Counted from the first letter of the stretch, positions 10,325 through 22,325 are shown. The stretch: DNA of 64,000 nt from Diploptera punctata (GCA_030220185.1 JASPKZ010007303.1:992001-1056000); one strand, 5' to 3'. The notes: generated by a model from the letters alone, not told the origin. Numbers and translations: made by a program.

Positions 10325-10590
10325 ACTCACAGTTCAAGCATGTTTTGCATTCAACTTTTAAGACATATAGCCATCAAGTATAGTATGAAAATTTATACAG
10401 AGAAAACAGAAATAATGGCTTTTCATATAAAATACTCTGTATGTAGCAAAATTTGTATAAACTCAAAAATAATGGAAAAAAGTAAATTCATTTACCTATC
10501 TTGGATATACACTAACATATTTGGCTGAAGTAGACATATAAGATAATTATAATTATTAATGCAAACTCATATAATCTCTGCTTACCACAT
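10325..10590 (+). pseudogene. LINE reverse-transcriptase fragment
   Basis: The reading contains YSMKIYTEKTEIMAF and KICINSKIMEK, the pattern that follows the RT active site in many arthropod LINEs. It breaks after about 60 codons. Confidence 0.55.
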
Positions 10591-10592
10591 GG

Positions 10593-10806
10593 TAATAATA
10601 ATAATAATAATGTTTTATTTATTCTGGCAGAGTTAAGGCCATAAGGCCTTCTCTTCCACTCAACCAGCACAATTACAAATAAATATTTGACAAATATAGA
10701 TATACACTATACTAATTATAAACAGTTAAAGATACATTAAATGTAGCAATGTAAATTTCATGTACAAACAACATTTTATATGATAATAACAATAATAATA
10801 CTTACG

Positions 10807-10875
<69 letters not shown>

Positions 10876-11815
10876 TAATGATAATAATATAATAATGATA
10901 ATAATAATAATAATTATAATAGTATAAATATGATAAATTATACAAGAAACACCAATTAATATATATACCTTACACTAAATAATGATGAAGTCGAGGTTAG
11001 AGCAAATATAAATTTAGATTTCTTTTAAAAGTTGCCAATGTCTGGCAGCCCCTTATTTCTTGTGATAGGGAATTCCAGTTGCGAGAAGTGAAGATAGTAT
11101 ATGACATGGAGTGATGTGATGTCCTATGTTGCGGTATATTAAGCAAGAGACTATGTTGTGATCTTGTGTTTAAGTTATGGTTTGAGGATAGATACTGGAA
11201 ACGATATGATAAATAATTGGGAATCGAGGTATGTAGATGAATATGTTGATCTTAAATAAGAGAATTAGACAATGCAATTTTCTTCTCTCTTTTAGATATA
11301 GCCAAGACAATTCGTGGAAAAATGGAGAAATGTGATCGTATTTTCGAACATTAGATATGAATCTGATACACATATTATGGACACGCTGCAGTTTGTCCGA
11401 CAATCCGTCACTTATGTCAGTTAGTAGAATGTCACAATAGTCAAAATGCGGCATCACTAAGGTTTGAATTAAAATTCTTTTATGAACTGTAGGAAGAAAA
11501 TTTTTGAGACATTTAGGGAATGCATTATGGAGATCTTTTTAGATATTTGTTTTACTTGGACATACCAATTTAACTTAGAATCTAAGTAAAGTCCCAAGTT
11601 TTTAACGACGTTGGTAAAAGGAATTTGTTCATTATCTAATATGACAGCCGGCATATTGCCATTGTTTATGGAATGTAATAGTCTTGGATGTCTGATAATT
11701 ATTGCTTGCGTTTTGTTTACATTTAGTTTTAGCCCATATTGTCTGGACCATAAAGATATATGTTTGAGGTCAGTGTTTACTTTGTCAATATATTCCTTAA
11801 TTTAGTCAGGCCTAA
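10593..11815 (-). pseudogene. LINE, C-terminal RT region, 5'-truncated
   Basis: Minus-strand readings include KNLGLYLDSKLNWYVQVKQ and PHFDYCDILLTDISDGLSDK, then YDHISPFFHELSWLYLKERR, as in CR1/Jockey-type elements. The 3' end has AGGCCTTATGGCCTTAACTC and (TTA)n, like the LINE at 26560-27200. A (TAA)n microsatellite (about 10795-10930) lies in its 3' part. Several stops. Confidence 0.75.
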
Positions 11816-12489
11816 AGTGTGTGTAAATCTGTAAGTCATTGGTGTAAAGATGATGCTTGCAGTGTTGTAGTTGGTATTACATGTGCAAGAAATTACTTAG
11901 ACTGCAGCTCACTTTTATGGGAAACAAAATTAATGAATACGTGTGTTAAGCTTGAAATTTACCCATGAATTTTTTATATATTAGACTTTTGAATATTTTA
12001 TATACTTCTACAACGAGATTGAAATGTAGGCTATGTCTTATGAAAATTTGTTCAATAATTGTAAAACAGCAATGTTTATTCAATTAGGATAACTATATGA
12101 CTCGGAAAGGATATACTGAGACCAGAAATATGGGACTTTGTACCAAAATTTAGATACTTTATCTAGCAATAAAATTTTACTTCAAAGACTATTCATCATC
12201 ATTATTGCAGATGTAAAGCGGCAAAAAAAAAAAGATGCTCACAACTTACAAGTTCAACTTATGCCAAAGTAATAACTTGAATAATCCAATGAACTGAATA
12301 ACAAACAAATTTTCATAAAAATGAAAAACAAATCTTCTATAGGACACTGTGGCACTTTTGTATTAGACACAGGACTGAAATGTACAACATTTGTGGCTTT
12401 CTCCCCTGGCATTGATGGAAGTTTAATCAATTTCTTAGATTGGAGCACCTGTGAGGCGGAAATATGTTACCCCAGTGACAAGATGGGTG
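11816..12489. other. papilin intron, no gene seen
   Basis: AT-rich. An open stretch at 12321-12530 has no similarity I recognise and no splice or repeat features of papilin. Confidence 0.4.
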
Positions 12490-13700
12490 ATTTAAATGAT
12501 AATAAAGTGCTAGGAGAGTCCTTAACCTAAACTTAACTTAAATTTCAGACCATGGGCAACCACAGGAATAACTCCCTTTAACCTTTCAGCGTTGGAACAG
12601 TATTTAAATGGATATCCGGTGTGCAGACGGAGGACATTTAAATAATTAAAGCTAATTTACCGGAATACTTTCGAAATACCAGATCTCGGTTAAATATGAT
12701 CCGATTTTAGTGAATTTTGAATTAAATTGAACACGAAAATGTAGAGAAATGTAATAAATACAATACATTATAATTTGTTTTTACAAATATGAATAAATTA
12801 TTATAGAAATTTATTTTAAAAAATGTGAGTTATTAAAATGAATTTAGAGGTCCTATACTTGGACACCCCTGTATTTAGAACAGCTGATACATTATACCGT
12901 CGCCTGTGGGTGTCTGAAGGTCAAATTCCAGGAAAATGTGCGTGTCTAAAAATAAATTATCAGTGAATGTTGAGAGTTGAATGCACAGCAAATGCCATAG
13001 ACTTCATATCGGTTCTCTATGTTTATATGACTCACATATTCGATCATATTATATACAAATCGATAGCTTGAAATGTTGACTTTCGATCTTAGTTAGAATA
13101 TTTCAAATAGTACATGAACCAGCTTCAAGAGAACAGCTCAAATCAGTCACTGCGCTGTGGTGGTCGTGGATAGTAAAAGAAAGCTGGTATTCGTCATCTA
13201 GTTCTTGTTATCAATTATAATACATCTTCCATACTTTAGAGAAGGTATTGTAATACTTATAATTATTAATATTATATTTTTCTCCACATTTTTTCAGCGG
13301 AAAATGAACACTGCGCTATATTCACAAGTCAAACCTCAGTTTTAAATCATGGAAACTATATCTAATATAACAATTATAATAATTTATATAATCAGACTTT
13401 ATATGTATAATCTGACAGCTATGTTTTCTGTCTATATTTATATTTTAACACAATTGAGTTATCTTAAAAATTCAGGCCACAAATTCAGTTTAAATAACTT
13501 GCCGTTCAGGTCAGTACCATGTACTGAGGCCCGCGGCATATGATAAGTAGTAGGTCAGTACCGTGCACAGAGGCCGGCATTCAAAGGTTAAGGAAAAATT
13601 CCAATGGTTTGACTGGGAATCGAACCTGGGATCTCATGAACTGTAGTTAGAAATGCTGCCCAGACTGGCTTATGTAAAACAAGTATAAGATATTTAAATA
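12490..13700 (-). mobile_element. tRNA-like SINE remnant split by a TTAA-flanked element
   Basis: The outer pieces (12490-12581 and 13588-13700) carry a minus-strand B-box-like GGTTCGATTCCC near 13620. They are interrupted by the element at 12582-13587. Confidence 0.4.
12582..13587. mobile_element. TTAA-flanked piggyBac-type non-autonomous element
   Basis: TTAA on both sides, with termini CCTTTCAGCG and CCTTTGAATG (reverse complement of the right end). No transposase. The paired target site and end similarity fit piggyBac-type MITEs. Confidence 0.55.
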
Positions 13701-13776
13701 CATTTATATAATGAATCAGAGAAAATGTTTTACATCTCACCTTATAATAACATTAATTTTTTCCTCTCTCTCTCAG

Positions 13777-13938
13777 GTGAAGTTTCAGAAGAGGTAGACT
13801 GTTCCAATTCAACCTATGGCTGTTGTCCAGATGGTTTCAGGGTTGCTACTGGACCACACTTTGATGGCTGTGGAGTTATTAAACAAGAAAACTGCACAGC
13901 ATCATATTTTGGATGTTGTCCAGATGGAGAATCTCCAG
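13777..13938 (+). CDS. Ppn: papilin exon c: Cys-rich repeats 5-6
   Basis: The acceptor is the AG at 13775-13776 after a CT-rich tract. The translation has an acidic linker (EVSEEVDC), repeat 5 (STYGCCPDG..DGC) and most of repeat 6 (ASYFGCCPDGESP). Repeat 6 is cut by the intron and finishes in the next exon as ALGPRYEGC, which strongly supports the splice choice. The donor GTATTG at 13939 is weak. Sequons at NST and NCT. Confidence 0.88.
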
Positions 13939-13982
13939 GTATTGTATCAATTAATGACAACATTTTAGAAAGTTAAGTTATG

Positions 13983-14270
13983 TAGGTAGGAAATAACACT
14001 ATGAGGTTTATTTTAATATTGTTTAGTTGTTTCTTCACTCACCTCATACTTCGTAACTCCCATGCAGACTCGAGTTTCTTCACTTCATTTGTGACATTCT
14101 CAATGCTGTATTACGTTCACAACTGATGTCCAACGGCCTCCTATCCTGCAGACTGACCTCCGCACCATCTGATGGCTGACCGACGAACTTCCAAATCAAT
14201 CCCCTCTCCTTATCACTGGGTATTCCAAAATTCATAGTTGTGTTTTTATTCTTACTCCCAGAATCTTGAA
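13983..14270 (-). mobile_element. Penelope-like element terminal fragment
   Basis: Minus-strand copy of the Penelope-like 3' part (CACCTCATACTTCGTAA.., CTGCAGACTGACCTCCGC). It is preceded by the family's tail, seen reversed as GGAAATAACACTATGAGG. It abuts an unrelated ORF fragment. Confidence 0.65.
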
Positions 14271-14555
14271 GCTTGTCAACATGATTTGCACAATTTCTTT
14301 ATAATTTGGTGCTTTATAGTTACCTAGAAAATTTTCTACTACCAATACAAAACCCTTCCAAGCTTCACTTCCTGGAACAGTCATAACTTTAATAAAATTT
14401 GCATCTTTCATCAATTGCCGTATTTGAGGACCATCAAACATTCTGCCTTTTAACTTTTCCATACTGAGCTTAGGAAATTCTCTACAAATGTATTTGAAAC
14501 ATTCTCCTTCCTTGTCCAACGCTTTGACGAATTGTTTTATCATATCCAGATGCAT
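14232..14555 (-). CDS. unidentified mobile-element-associated ORF fragment
   Basis: Open for 107 codons: MHLDMIKQFVKALDKEGECF, then RMFDGPQIRQLMKDANF, and NYKEIVQIMLTSFKILG. I associate this protein type with multi-copy, transposon-linked hypothetical proteins in arthropods, but I cannot name a family or activity. The end overlaps the Penelope fragment, so this is a truncated chimera. The frame is broken just upstream (about 14560). Confidence 0.5.
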   Translation of the reverse strand: MHLDMIKQFVKALDKEGECFKYICREFPKLSMEKLKGRMFDGPQIRQLMKDANFIKVMTVPGSEAWKGFVLVVENFLGNYKAPNYKEIVQIMLTSFKILGVRIKTQL

Positions 14556-14861
14556 GTCGTAAGTACTTTAATTTTGTCAAATAACTGAGATCACGGCCAA
14601 TGTGCAGAGTAAGGGGTGCGAGAGTGGGGATCACGTGATGTTGGTATGCATGAAAAAATGCGCAAAAATCAAATCATGACTGGAAACATAAATTTTATTA
14701 GTAACGAGCCATTTACTGTTTAAGATATAAGATACGCAAAAATCATAAAAACTAGAGCACATTCAGCACTTTCATGAATATATTCGTAAATGCACTTGAA
14801 AACATAGAAATTTGCCGAGATATCCAGGGCAACAAACAATTTTTTTTTTTGTAGAGTTATG

Positions 14862-15097
14862 TAATTAATAAAACTGAGTCGTATCTCACCTCATATTTCA
14901 TGTTCTTCAAGCACGGAACTGCGGTTTCTGGAGGCATCCCTCCCATCTTCAGCCATAACCACGACTGTTGAACTGAAGATGGGAGGGATGCCTCCAGAAC
15001 TGCGGATCCATGCTTGAAGATCACAAAATATGAGATAAGATACAACTCAGTTTTTATTAATTATTAATTTGAAAACCTCATAATGTTATTTTCCGTA
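14862..15097. mobile_element. Penelope-type foldback remnant
   Basis: Imperfect arms of about 95 bp (around GGAGGCATCCCTCCCATCTTC and its complement) are followed by the tail AACCTCATAATGTTATTTTC. It has no coding sequence. Confidence 0.65.
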
Positions 15098-15192
15098 ATT
15101 AATTTGTGAATATTTTGTATTAATTTATTATTATATTGGATACATTGATGAAATTTAGTTTAATGTTGTGAATATGTTTTTCATAACAGTTA

Positions 15193-16096
15193 AGAGGGTG
15201 GATCAAATATAAACCAGAATTTGTATCTGGAGACTCTGGTAGCGAACTGCAAAGGTTACGGTTTGGAGGGGAAGTTGGTGGGGGTGTCTGGAGTAGGGAT
15301 TTTGATGTGTCACACTCCAAAGAGCGGCCGCTTGCTTCAGTATGCCATGAGCGAGCAAGAGGTACACATGTCTGTTGCACAACGCATTATTATTAAGTTT
15401 TTAGCAAAAGAAGGCACTAAACCTTCTGAAATTTTGAGAAGGCTCCATGTGCAGTTCGGGGAAGCAACCCTTTCAAAGATGCAGGTGTATGATTGGCGCA
15501 AAAAAATTTTAGCGGGCTGGGATTCAGTGGAAAATGAGCCCCACCAAAGACGGCAATGAACAAGCATCACTGCAGACAACATTCATGCTGTACGAGACCT
15601 TATTGAGGAGGATCGGTGCGTAACAATTTCTGAATAAGCTTTGGAAGTGTTCAAACCATCATCAGTGAAGAACTCAAATTCCAAAAATCCGCCGGAAACC
15701 GATCCGAAATGTGATTGTGCTGCATGACAATGCAAGGCCACATACTGCTCAGTTGACACAAGAAAAACTGACGAAAATGCATTGGACACCTCTGGAACAT
15801 CCTCCTTACAGTCCAGATTTGTCACCCTGTGACTACCATTTGTTTGGGCCACTGAAAGAAGACCTGGGAGGAAGGCAGTATGATGACAATGCAGCGGTAG
15901 AGGAGTTTGTGCGCAACTGGCTGACTACATGTCATCCCTCATTCTTCAAACGGCATCAAAAAGTTGCCAACTCGATGGCAAAAGTGTGTTGGAAATGCAG
16001 GAGACTACGTAGAAAAATGAGGTGGTGGTTTTGTATTCTTTGTTAATTCAATAAAATTGTAAACAATAATTCCGGTTTATATTTGATTCACCCTCG
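15193..16096 (+). mobile_element. mariner, second family, internally deleted
   Basis: TA-flanked, 904 bp. Termini read GGGTGGATCAAATATAAACC and, on the other strand, GGGTGAATCAAATATAAACC. The N-terminal transposase (SVAQRIIIKFLAKEGTKPSE) ends at a stop near 15557. The C-terminal part (VLHDNARPHTAQ.., SPDLSPCDYHLFG, with both later catalytic Asp) runs 15711-16046. About 400 bp between them are missing, including the first catalytic Asp, so it is non-autonomous. Confidence 0.88.
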
Positions 16097-16142
16097 TAAT
16101 ATTGCATAGTTGAATGCATGTTTTTACAGCTGATAATTGTAA

Positions 16143-16305
16143 TATTAAGAGATTCCAGGCTATGTTGCTGTGGTCCATGACTGGTGTTTCTTGCAAACAT
16201 TTCTCCCTCAACTGTGGAGGGTATCTTCAGTGGCGAGTTCTTCTAGGTGGTGTTCCCAGTCATGGACCATGGTCACATAGCCCGGAAGCTCTTAATATTA
16301 TGTTA
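16143..16305. repeat. inverted repeat (hairpin)
   Basis: TTAAGAGATTCCAGGCTATG.. pairs with ..CATAGCCCGGAAGCTCTTAA, arms about 40 bp plus inner pairing. Probably a foldback remnant; it lies 130 bp upstream of papilin exon d. Confidence 0.6.
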
Positions 16306-16434
16306 ATATTGCACATTAACATATAGTTGTATTTTAGTCCCGAAAAAATGCACAACAAAACGTTGAAGCACTATAGATATAGTTAATGCACATATGTAAT
16401 GTATGTTATTTGCTGCACTGCCTTGTCACTATAG

Positions 16435-16608
16435 CACTGGGTCCACGTTATGAAGGGTGTCGCATGCCATGTGAAGATGAGCCATTTGGCTGCTGTAGTG
16501 ATAGAATAACACCAGCTCATGGACCTAACCAGGCTGGCTGCTGCTTGACAACACCTTATGGCTGTTGCCCTGACAACATAGTTCCTGCTAAAGGACCTAA
16601 CTTAGAAG
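16435..16608 (+). CDS. Ppn: papilin exon d: Cys-rich repeats 6-8
   Basis: Begins with the end of repeat 6 (ALGPRYEGC). It continues with repeat 7, whose core is altered to FGCCSDR and which ends in AGCC, and most of repeat 8 (YGCCPDN..GPNLEG). Acceptor ATAG at 16431-16434, donor GTAATA at 16609, phase 1 at both ends. Loss of the usual Pro and Gly in repeat 7 shows tolerance around the conserved CC pair. No stop or frameshift. Confidence 0.88.
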
Positions 16609-16639
16609 GTAATAGTTTTATTATTCTGCAATCTTAAAA

Positions 16640-17345
16640 TTCTTAATATCATCATCATCCAGGGATTAAGCCTGTAGGCTCATTCCGGTTTCATGAAAGC
16701 TAGAATTATTAAAATTGTTCAGACCATCTTCTGTGTGGGCATCCAACATTTCTCCTTCCGTGCGGTTTATAATTTAGCAATAATTTTGGAAATATTTCTT
16801 CTGGCATTTTATCAATATGTTCTTTCCAGGTGTTCCTATAATTAATTATTCGGTCTGTAAGTTTGAAAATATTTAGTTCCTTTCTTACATCTTCATTTCT
16901 TTTCTTATCCAGCAGAGTATATCTTGCTATATTTCATAAAAATCTCATCTAAACTGCTTCCAATCTTTGTTCTTGTCTTTTACTGATCGTCTAACATTCT
17001 GATCCATACATCAATACAGGAACAGCCATTACTTTATAAAATTTCATTTTTGTTTCTTTTCTTTTGTTTTAAGATTTCTTTTAATAGTGCCACACATTAG
17101 TTTAAATTTATTTATTTTGTCGTTAATATCTTCAATTTTAACGTATGATAAATTGAAACCTAGATATTTAAAACTATTCACTTGCTCTAAAATTTTATTA
17201 TCAATTAACTATATGTGCTCTTAAGGTATCATGTCCTTTAAATGCTAAAATTTTAGTATTATTCTTTGAAATTTTTAAATTTTAATTGGCACTTATTTTT
17301 TCCAAATTGAAAATATCTCTTTGTAGATTCTTAATATTATTACAG
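16640..17345 (-). pseudogene. LINE C-terminal fragment
   Basis: Minus strand gives WKEHIDKMPEEIFPKLL and KPHGRRNVGCPHRRWSEQF. A broken RT end region lies upstream and a (GAT)n-type 3' tail near 16650. Confidence 0.65.
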
Positions 17346-17725
17346 AAATATTTCGTTAAACTCTTTATGTCTATGTTTAACACAAAACTTAATCAAACAA
17401 TGGTTGTTGTAATTTATGTAACAAGCTGAAAATGATATATAGACACATTGAAACCTGTCCAGAAGAACTCAACTTTTTGTGGGGTAAGATGTAACAAGAC
17501 TCACCTTATTTATTTGGAAGAATATTGTATTCATAGTTAAAAATGACTCATTAATTTATGAAGAATATTGTAATTTATTAACATTTTCCACACTCAACCC
17601 ATGGTACCTGCTTGTTTTAACAATTTTGTGATTTTTTTAAGCTACTTAGAAAAATAACATAGAACAGCATATCAGTTATCTATAATAAATAAAATTTGTA
17701 TTTTTTAATAGTATTACTAGTATTT
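17346..17725. other. papilin intron, no gene seen
   Basis: AT-rich, no ORF or repeat boundary recognised. Confidence 0.4.
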
Positions 17726-17729
17726 AAGA

Positions 17730-18160
17730 AACATGGACTCTTACTTTAAGGGAGGAAAGGAGATTACGAGTATTTGAGAATAAAGTACTTAGGAAAATTT
17801 TTGGACCAAAGAGAGACGAACAGACAGATGAATGGAGAAGACTGCATAACACTGAATTACGTGGTCTTTATAGGAAGCCAGATATAATGAGAACAGTTAA
17901 GTCTCGTAGACTGCAATGGGCAGGACATGTGGCATGAATGTGGAATGAAAGACATGCATGGAAGCTTCTTGTAGAAAAACCAGAGAGAAAATGCCCAGTT
18001 GGTAGACCAAGAATGAGGTGGGAGAATAACATTAACTATGATTTGAGGGAAATAGATTATACAGGGGATGATTGGAAAATATTAGCTCAGGATAGGGATG
18101 CATGGAGAGCTTATATCCGCGCGGCCATGAACCTATGGGTTCGATAGTGCCAGTGAGTTA
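17730..18160 (+). pseudogene. LINE 3' tail, same family as 5011
   Basis: Contains the block RHAWKLLVEKPERKCPVGRP and TGDDWKILAQDRDAWRAY ending at a stop. It has a frameshift relative to the upstream RLQWAGHV segment. Confidence 0.75.
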
Positions 18161-18169
18161 GTTGGGTTT

Positions 18170-18685
18170 TAGGATGGCCATCACATCAATTTTTACAGAA
18201 TTTAAAAAAAAATACATGTTTTTTGCTTACAAGGAAAAAAATGGATTCTTCAGATCATTTTAAATTTTTTTTACTCGTATCACTTGCAGAATCTGGTGGT
18301 TCATAATCATTGTCATCATCGATATAATCATTTTCGGAATCAGATGAACCCAAAAAAATATTAGAGACTTGAGCACAGACACACTGTGAACTTGATCCAG
18401 CCATCTTGCAACTTCAACAACAGATGATGTAGCCTCGATCATAAAATTGAAATTAGTCATGTAGAAATTGATATATTTGAAAAGAACACTCTCTACTGGG
18501 AAGAAAAATAACTAAACTTTTAGCGGGAATAGACGAAGAATGTATTGGATATGAGCGGTTTCATTACTTTGCATGGCAAATGCCAGACTGTACGAGATGC
18601 AGACTTCCCTGTTCAGACAGCCATTTTTTTACGTAACATAATAGATATGTGCGTCGTGTTGAAAGTGTTAACAATATTTTAAAAT
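18170..18685 (-). mobile_element. probable piggyBac-type remnant with acidic N-terminal ORF
   Basis: Minus strand from about 18405 reads MAGSSSQCVCAQVSNIFLG, then an acidic run SDSENDYIDDDNDYEPPDS. Acidic N-termini are usual in piggyBac-type transposases. TTAA occurs at the right edge, but I could not match the ends. Confidence 0.35.
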
Positions 18686-19008
18686 TAAATCATTAGATAA
18701 TCAATTGAGTTGGTGTTTACTTAATGAAAATCCATATTTATTAATTAAATAAAAAATAAAACGTAGTTTTATTTGATTTTCATATTTATTATATAATTCA
18801 GTGACTGCTGTTTCGGTACACTGTAATCATTAGAACTAATAATAGTAATACTCATAGCATTATTTAGATTGCTGTAGATTACATTCTAGTTATATAAAGT
18901 TGAAATGTGATCATACAGTAAAATATATAAATATAATATCCTTATTGTTTATTTTTTATCATTTCACTCACCTCATACTTCATAATTTATAGCAGACCCA
19001 GGGTTTCT

Positions 19009-20440
19009 TCACGTAATTCGTGACATTGTCAATGCTGCGTCATGTTCACAACTGACGTCCAACGGCCTTCTATCCTGCAGACTGACCTCCGCGCCATCTG
19101 GTGGCCGACCGAAGAATTTCCAAATCAGGCCACTTTCTTTATAACCGGGTATTTCAAAATTCATAGTTGTATTTTCATTCTTGCATATGTAAATTTTTTC
19201 CCAAATTGTGAGTTCCTTCGGTTTTTCCAATTGTTTAAGTAATTTTGTTTTGGTTTCTATTCTGTGTTTTTCTGACCAGGCATGTGCAGCTATTGCAGAT
19301 TTTTCGGTTTCTCCATTTTTAACATTTCTGAGGTGTTCTTTTAATCTTGTATTTAGATTCCTTTTTGTTTTTCCTATGTATATCTTTTCACAATCTTTAC
19401 AATTAATTTGATAAATTCCCGATTTTTTGCAGTCTTCAATTTTTTCATTTTTGTTGGTTTTTATTAAATTACCTAAGCTGTAATCATTTTTCGGTGCTAA
19501 TTTAATGTTGAAATTGTTGAAAATTTTTTTGAAACTTGTCAAATACGAAAGGATGGTATGTGAACTTCTTGAATTTTTTGCCTATATTTTTATCTGTCTG
19601 AAGAGTACTTTCATTATGATGACTTTTTGTTCTTTGAATTTATTTATTTTCTTGTGTATCATTTTCTTGTGAAAACCATTATCCTTAGCAATTTGTATGA
19701 TGTGTTCTTTCTCTTTATTGTAATTTTCTTTGCTCATGGGGACATTCACAAGTCTGTGTGTTAAACTATTAAATACTGCCTGTTTGTGTGAAAAATGGTT
19801 AAATCCAGTAGCTTTTATATAATTGTCGATGTGAGTTTCTTTTCTGTAGATTCCAAATTCTATTTTCTTTTTCTCTTCTTTCCTAATCAATTTAAGGTCT
19901 AAAAATGGTATTTCATGATTATTTTCTATTTCCATTGTAAATTTGATTGTTTTATTTTGAATATTTAACAGTTTAATGGCATCTTCTAATTGTTTCTCTT
20001 TTACTATTGCTATGATATCATCTACGTATCTTCTCCAAAATTTAAAACATCAAAGGATGTGCTTTAGTTACATGACATTCAAAATTCCCCATAAACATGT
20101 CTGCTAAGAATGGTGATAATGGATTTCCCATTGCGAGTCCTGATTTTTGTCTAAAGTATTTTCCTCTAAAGGTGAAGAACATTTGATTTAAGCATAATTT
20201 TGTTAGTTTTATGTATTCTTTAACGCTATCATCATCTAATTTGTTTTCTTTCAACCATTTTTCTAAAATTTTCAAAGTTGTGTCAGTCGGTATGTTTGTG
20301 AATAATGAAGTAACATCAAATGAGACCAATCTTTCTGAAGGTTCTATTTCTACATTTTCTAATTTCTCAACTAATTGGTAAGAATTTTCTACTGCTAAAT
20401 TTTCAAATTTTTCCATACCTTTAAATTTATTGTTAAGCCA
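19009..20440 (-). pseudogene. Penelope-like RT/GIY-YIG gene, left arm
   Basis: Minus strand. RT motifs SLFTNIPTD and LAMGNPLSPFLADMF precede a frameshift near 20040. Downstream are EIPFLDLKL and the GIY-YIG endonuclease (SGIYQINCKDCEKIYIGKT). The 3' end reads GRPPDGAEVSLQDRRP. The N-terminal part before the RT core is missing and at least two frameshifts break the gene. Confidence 0.9.
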
Positions 20441-20465
20441 TTCACCGACATATAACATATCCAAA

Positions 20466-21890
20466 TGGCTTAACAATAAATTTAAAGGTATGGAAAAATT
20501 TGAAAATTTAGCAGTAGAAAATTCTTACCAATTAGTTGAGAAATTAGAAAATGTAGAAATAGAACCTTCAGAAAGATTGGTCTCATTTGATGTTACTTCA
20601 TTATTCACAAACATACCGACTGACACAACTTTGAAAATTTTAGAAAAATGGTTGAAAGAAAACAAATTAGATGATGATAGCGTTAAAGAATACATAAAAC
20701 TAACAAAATTATGCTTAAATCAAATGTTCTTCACCTTTAGAGGAAAATACTTTAGACAAAAATCAGGACTCGCAATGGGAAATCCATTATCACCATTCTT
20801 AGCAGACATGTTTATGGGGAATTTTGAATGTCATGTAACTAAAGCACATCCTTTGATGTTTAAATTTTGGAGAAGATACGTAGATGATATCATAGCAATA
20901 GTAAAAGAGAAACAATTAGAAGATGCCATTAAACTGTTAAATATTCAAAATAAAACAATCAAATTTACAATGGAAATAGAAAATAATCATGAAATACCAT
21001 TTTTGGACCTTAAATTGATTAGGAAAGAAGAGAAAAAGAAAATAGAATTTGGAATCTACAGAAAAGAAACTCACATCGACAATTATATAAAAGCTACTGG
21101 ATTTAACCATTTTTCACACAAACAGGCAGTATTTAATAGTTTAACACACAGACTTGTGAATGTCCCCATGAGCAAAGAAATTACAATAAAGAGAAAGAAC
21201 ACATCATACAAATTGCTAAGGATAATGGTTTTCACAAGAAAATGATACACAAGAAAATAAATAAATTCAAAGAACAAAAAGTCATCAATGAAAGTACTCT
21301 TCAGACAGATAAAAATATAGGCAAAAAATTCAAGAAGTTCACATACCATCCTTTCGTATTTGACAAGTTTCAAAAATTTTCAACAAATTCAACATTAAAT
21401 TAGCACCGAAAAATGATTACAGCTTAGGTAATTTAATAAAACCAACAAAAATGAAAAAATTGAAGACTGCAAAAAATCGGGAATTTATCAAATTAATTGT
21501 AAAGATTGTGAAAAGATATACATAGGAAAAACAAAAAGGAATCTAAATACAAGATTAAAAGAACACCTCAGAAATGTTAAAAATGGAGAAACCGAAAAAT
21601 CTGCAATAGCTGCACATGCCTGGTCAGAAAAACATAGAATAGAAACCAAAACAAAATTACTTAAACAATTGGAAAAACCGAAGGAACTCACAATTTGGGA
21701 AAAAATTTACATATGCAAGAATGAAAATACAACTATGCATTTTGAAATACCCGGTTATAAAGAAAGTGGCCTGATTTGGAAATTCTTCGGTCGGCCACCA
21801 GATGGCGCGGAGGTCAGTCTGCAGGATAGAAGGCCGTTGGACGTCAGTTGTGAACATGACGCAGCATTGACAATGTCACGAATTACGTGA
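20466..21890 (+). pseudogene. Penelope-like RT/GIY-YIG gene, right arm
   Basis: Mirror copy on the + strand. It is open to 21245 through the RT (SLFTNIPTD, MGNPLSPFLADMF, the YVDD catalytic box in RRYVDDIIAI, EIPFLDLKL). A 1-base loss near 21180 and others near 21375-21460 break it before the GIY-YIG domain. 5'-truncated at the same place as the left arm. The two arms carry different frameshifts, so they have mutated independently since insertion. Confidence 0.92.
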
Positions 21891-22009
21891 AGAAACCCTG
21901 GGTCTGCTATAAATTATGAAGTATGAGGTGAGTGAAATGATAAAAAATAAACAATATTAAAGAACCTCATAGTGTTATTTCCTATCTACATAACTTAATA
22001 ATATCCTTA

Positions 22010-22325
22010 ACTCGTGTCCAGCTCAGGGTCGGGTCGAGGGATGGGATGAGATAAAGCCCCTTATATAGAGGTCTTTGAATGACAGCAACCATGCTTGATA
22101 CACCATCACAGGGGCAGATAAACAAAATGAAAGGAAATGGATGAGATGAGTATGGAGAAATGGTGGAATGAAATTGTGGCAGGGGAAAATGGGAGAAATC
22201 CTGAGAAAAACCTGCCCAAGCTCATTTTGCCCACCACGAAACCCACTTGGAGTGACCGAGACTCAATCTCGGGACCCCAGTGGTGAGAGGTGAGTGTCTA
22301 ACAGCTTGCACCATGGAGCTGCCTC
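22010..22325 (-). mobile_element. tRNA-derived SINE (another family)
   Basis: Minus-strand head AGCTCCATGGTGCAAGCTGT (A box) with a B box near GAGATTGAGTCTCGG, then a G/A-rich body. Single copy in the window. Confidence 0.5.

Larger units (their letters stand above)
18945..22007. mobile_element. Penelope-like retroelement, head-to-head inverted dimer
   Basis: Two nearly identical arms of about 1.5 kb (18945-20440 and 20466-21955) face each other across a 25-nt spacer. A 52-bp tail (AACCTCATAGTGTTATTTCC) follows the right arm only. The whole is flanked by the 12-bp duplication ATAATATCCTTA (18933-18944, 22008-22019), so it looks like one insertion. Each arm encodes part of a reverse transcriptase and a GIY-YIG endonuclease, the signature of Penelope-like elements. 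Confidence 0.92.

Noticed and set aside
12321..12530. 69-codon frame as a missed papilin exon
   Set aside because: No repeat or Kunitz cysteine pattern, and the exons on either side already join in phase without it.
19042..19411. + strand frames opposite the Penelope gene
   Set aside because: Antisense shadows of the GIY-YIG coding sequence; the same shadows recur at each copy.
20430..21245. Expressed reverse-transcriptase host gene (271 codons)
   Set aside because: It is the right arm of a duplication-flanked Penelope dimer, truncated at the 5' side and frameshifted before the endonuclease.
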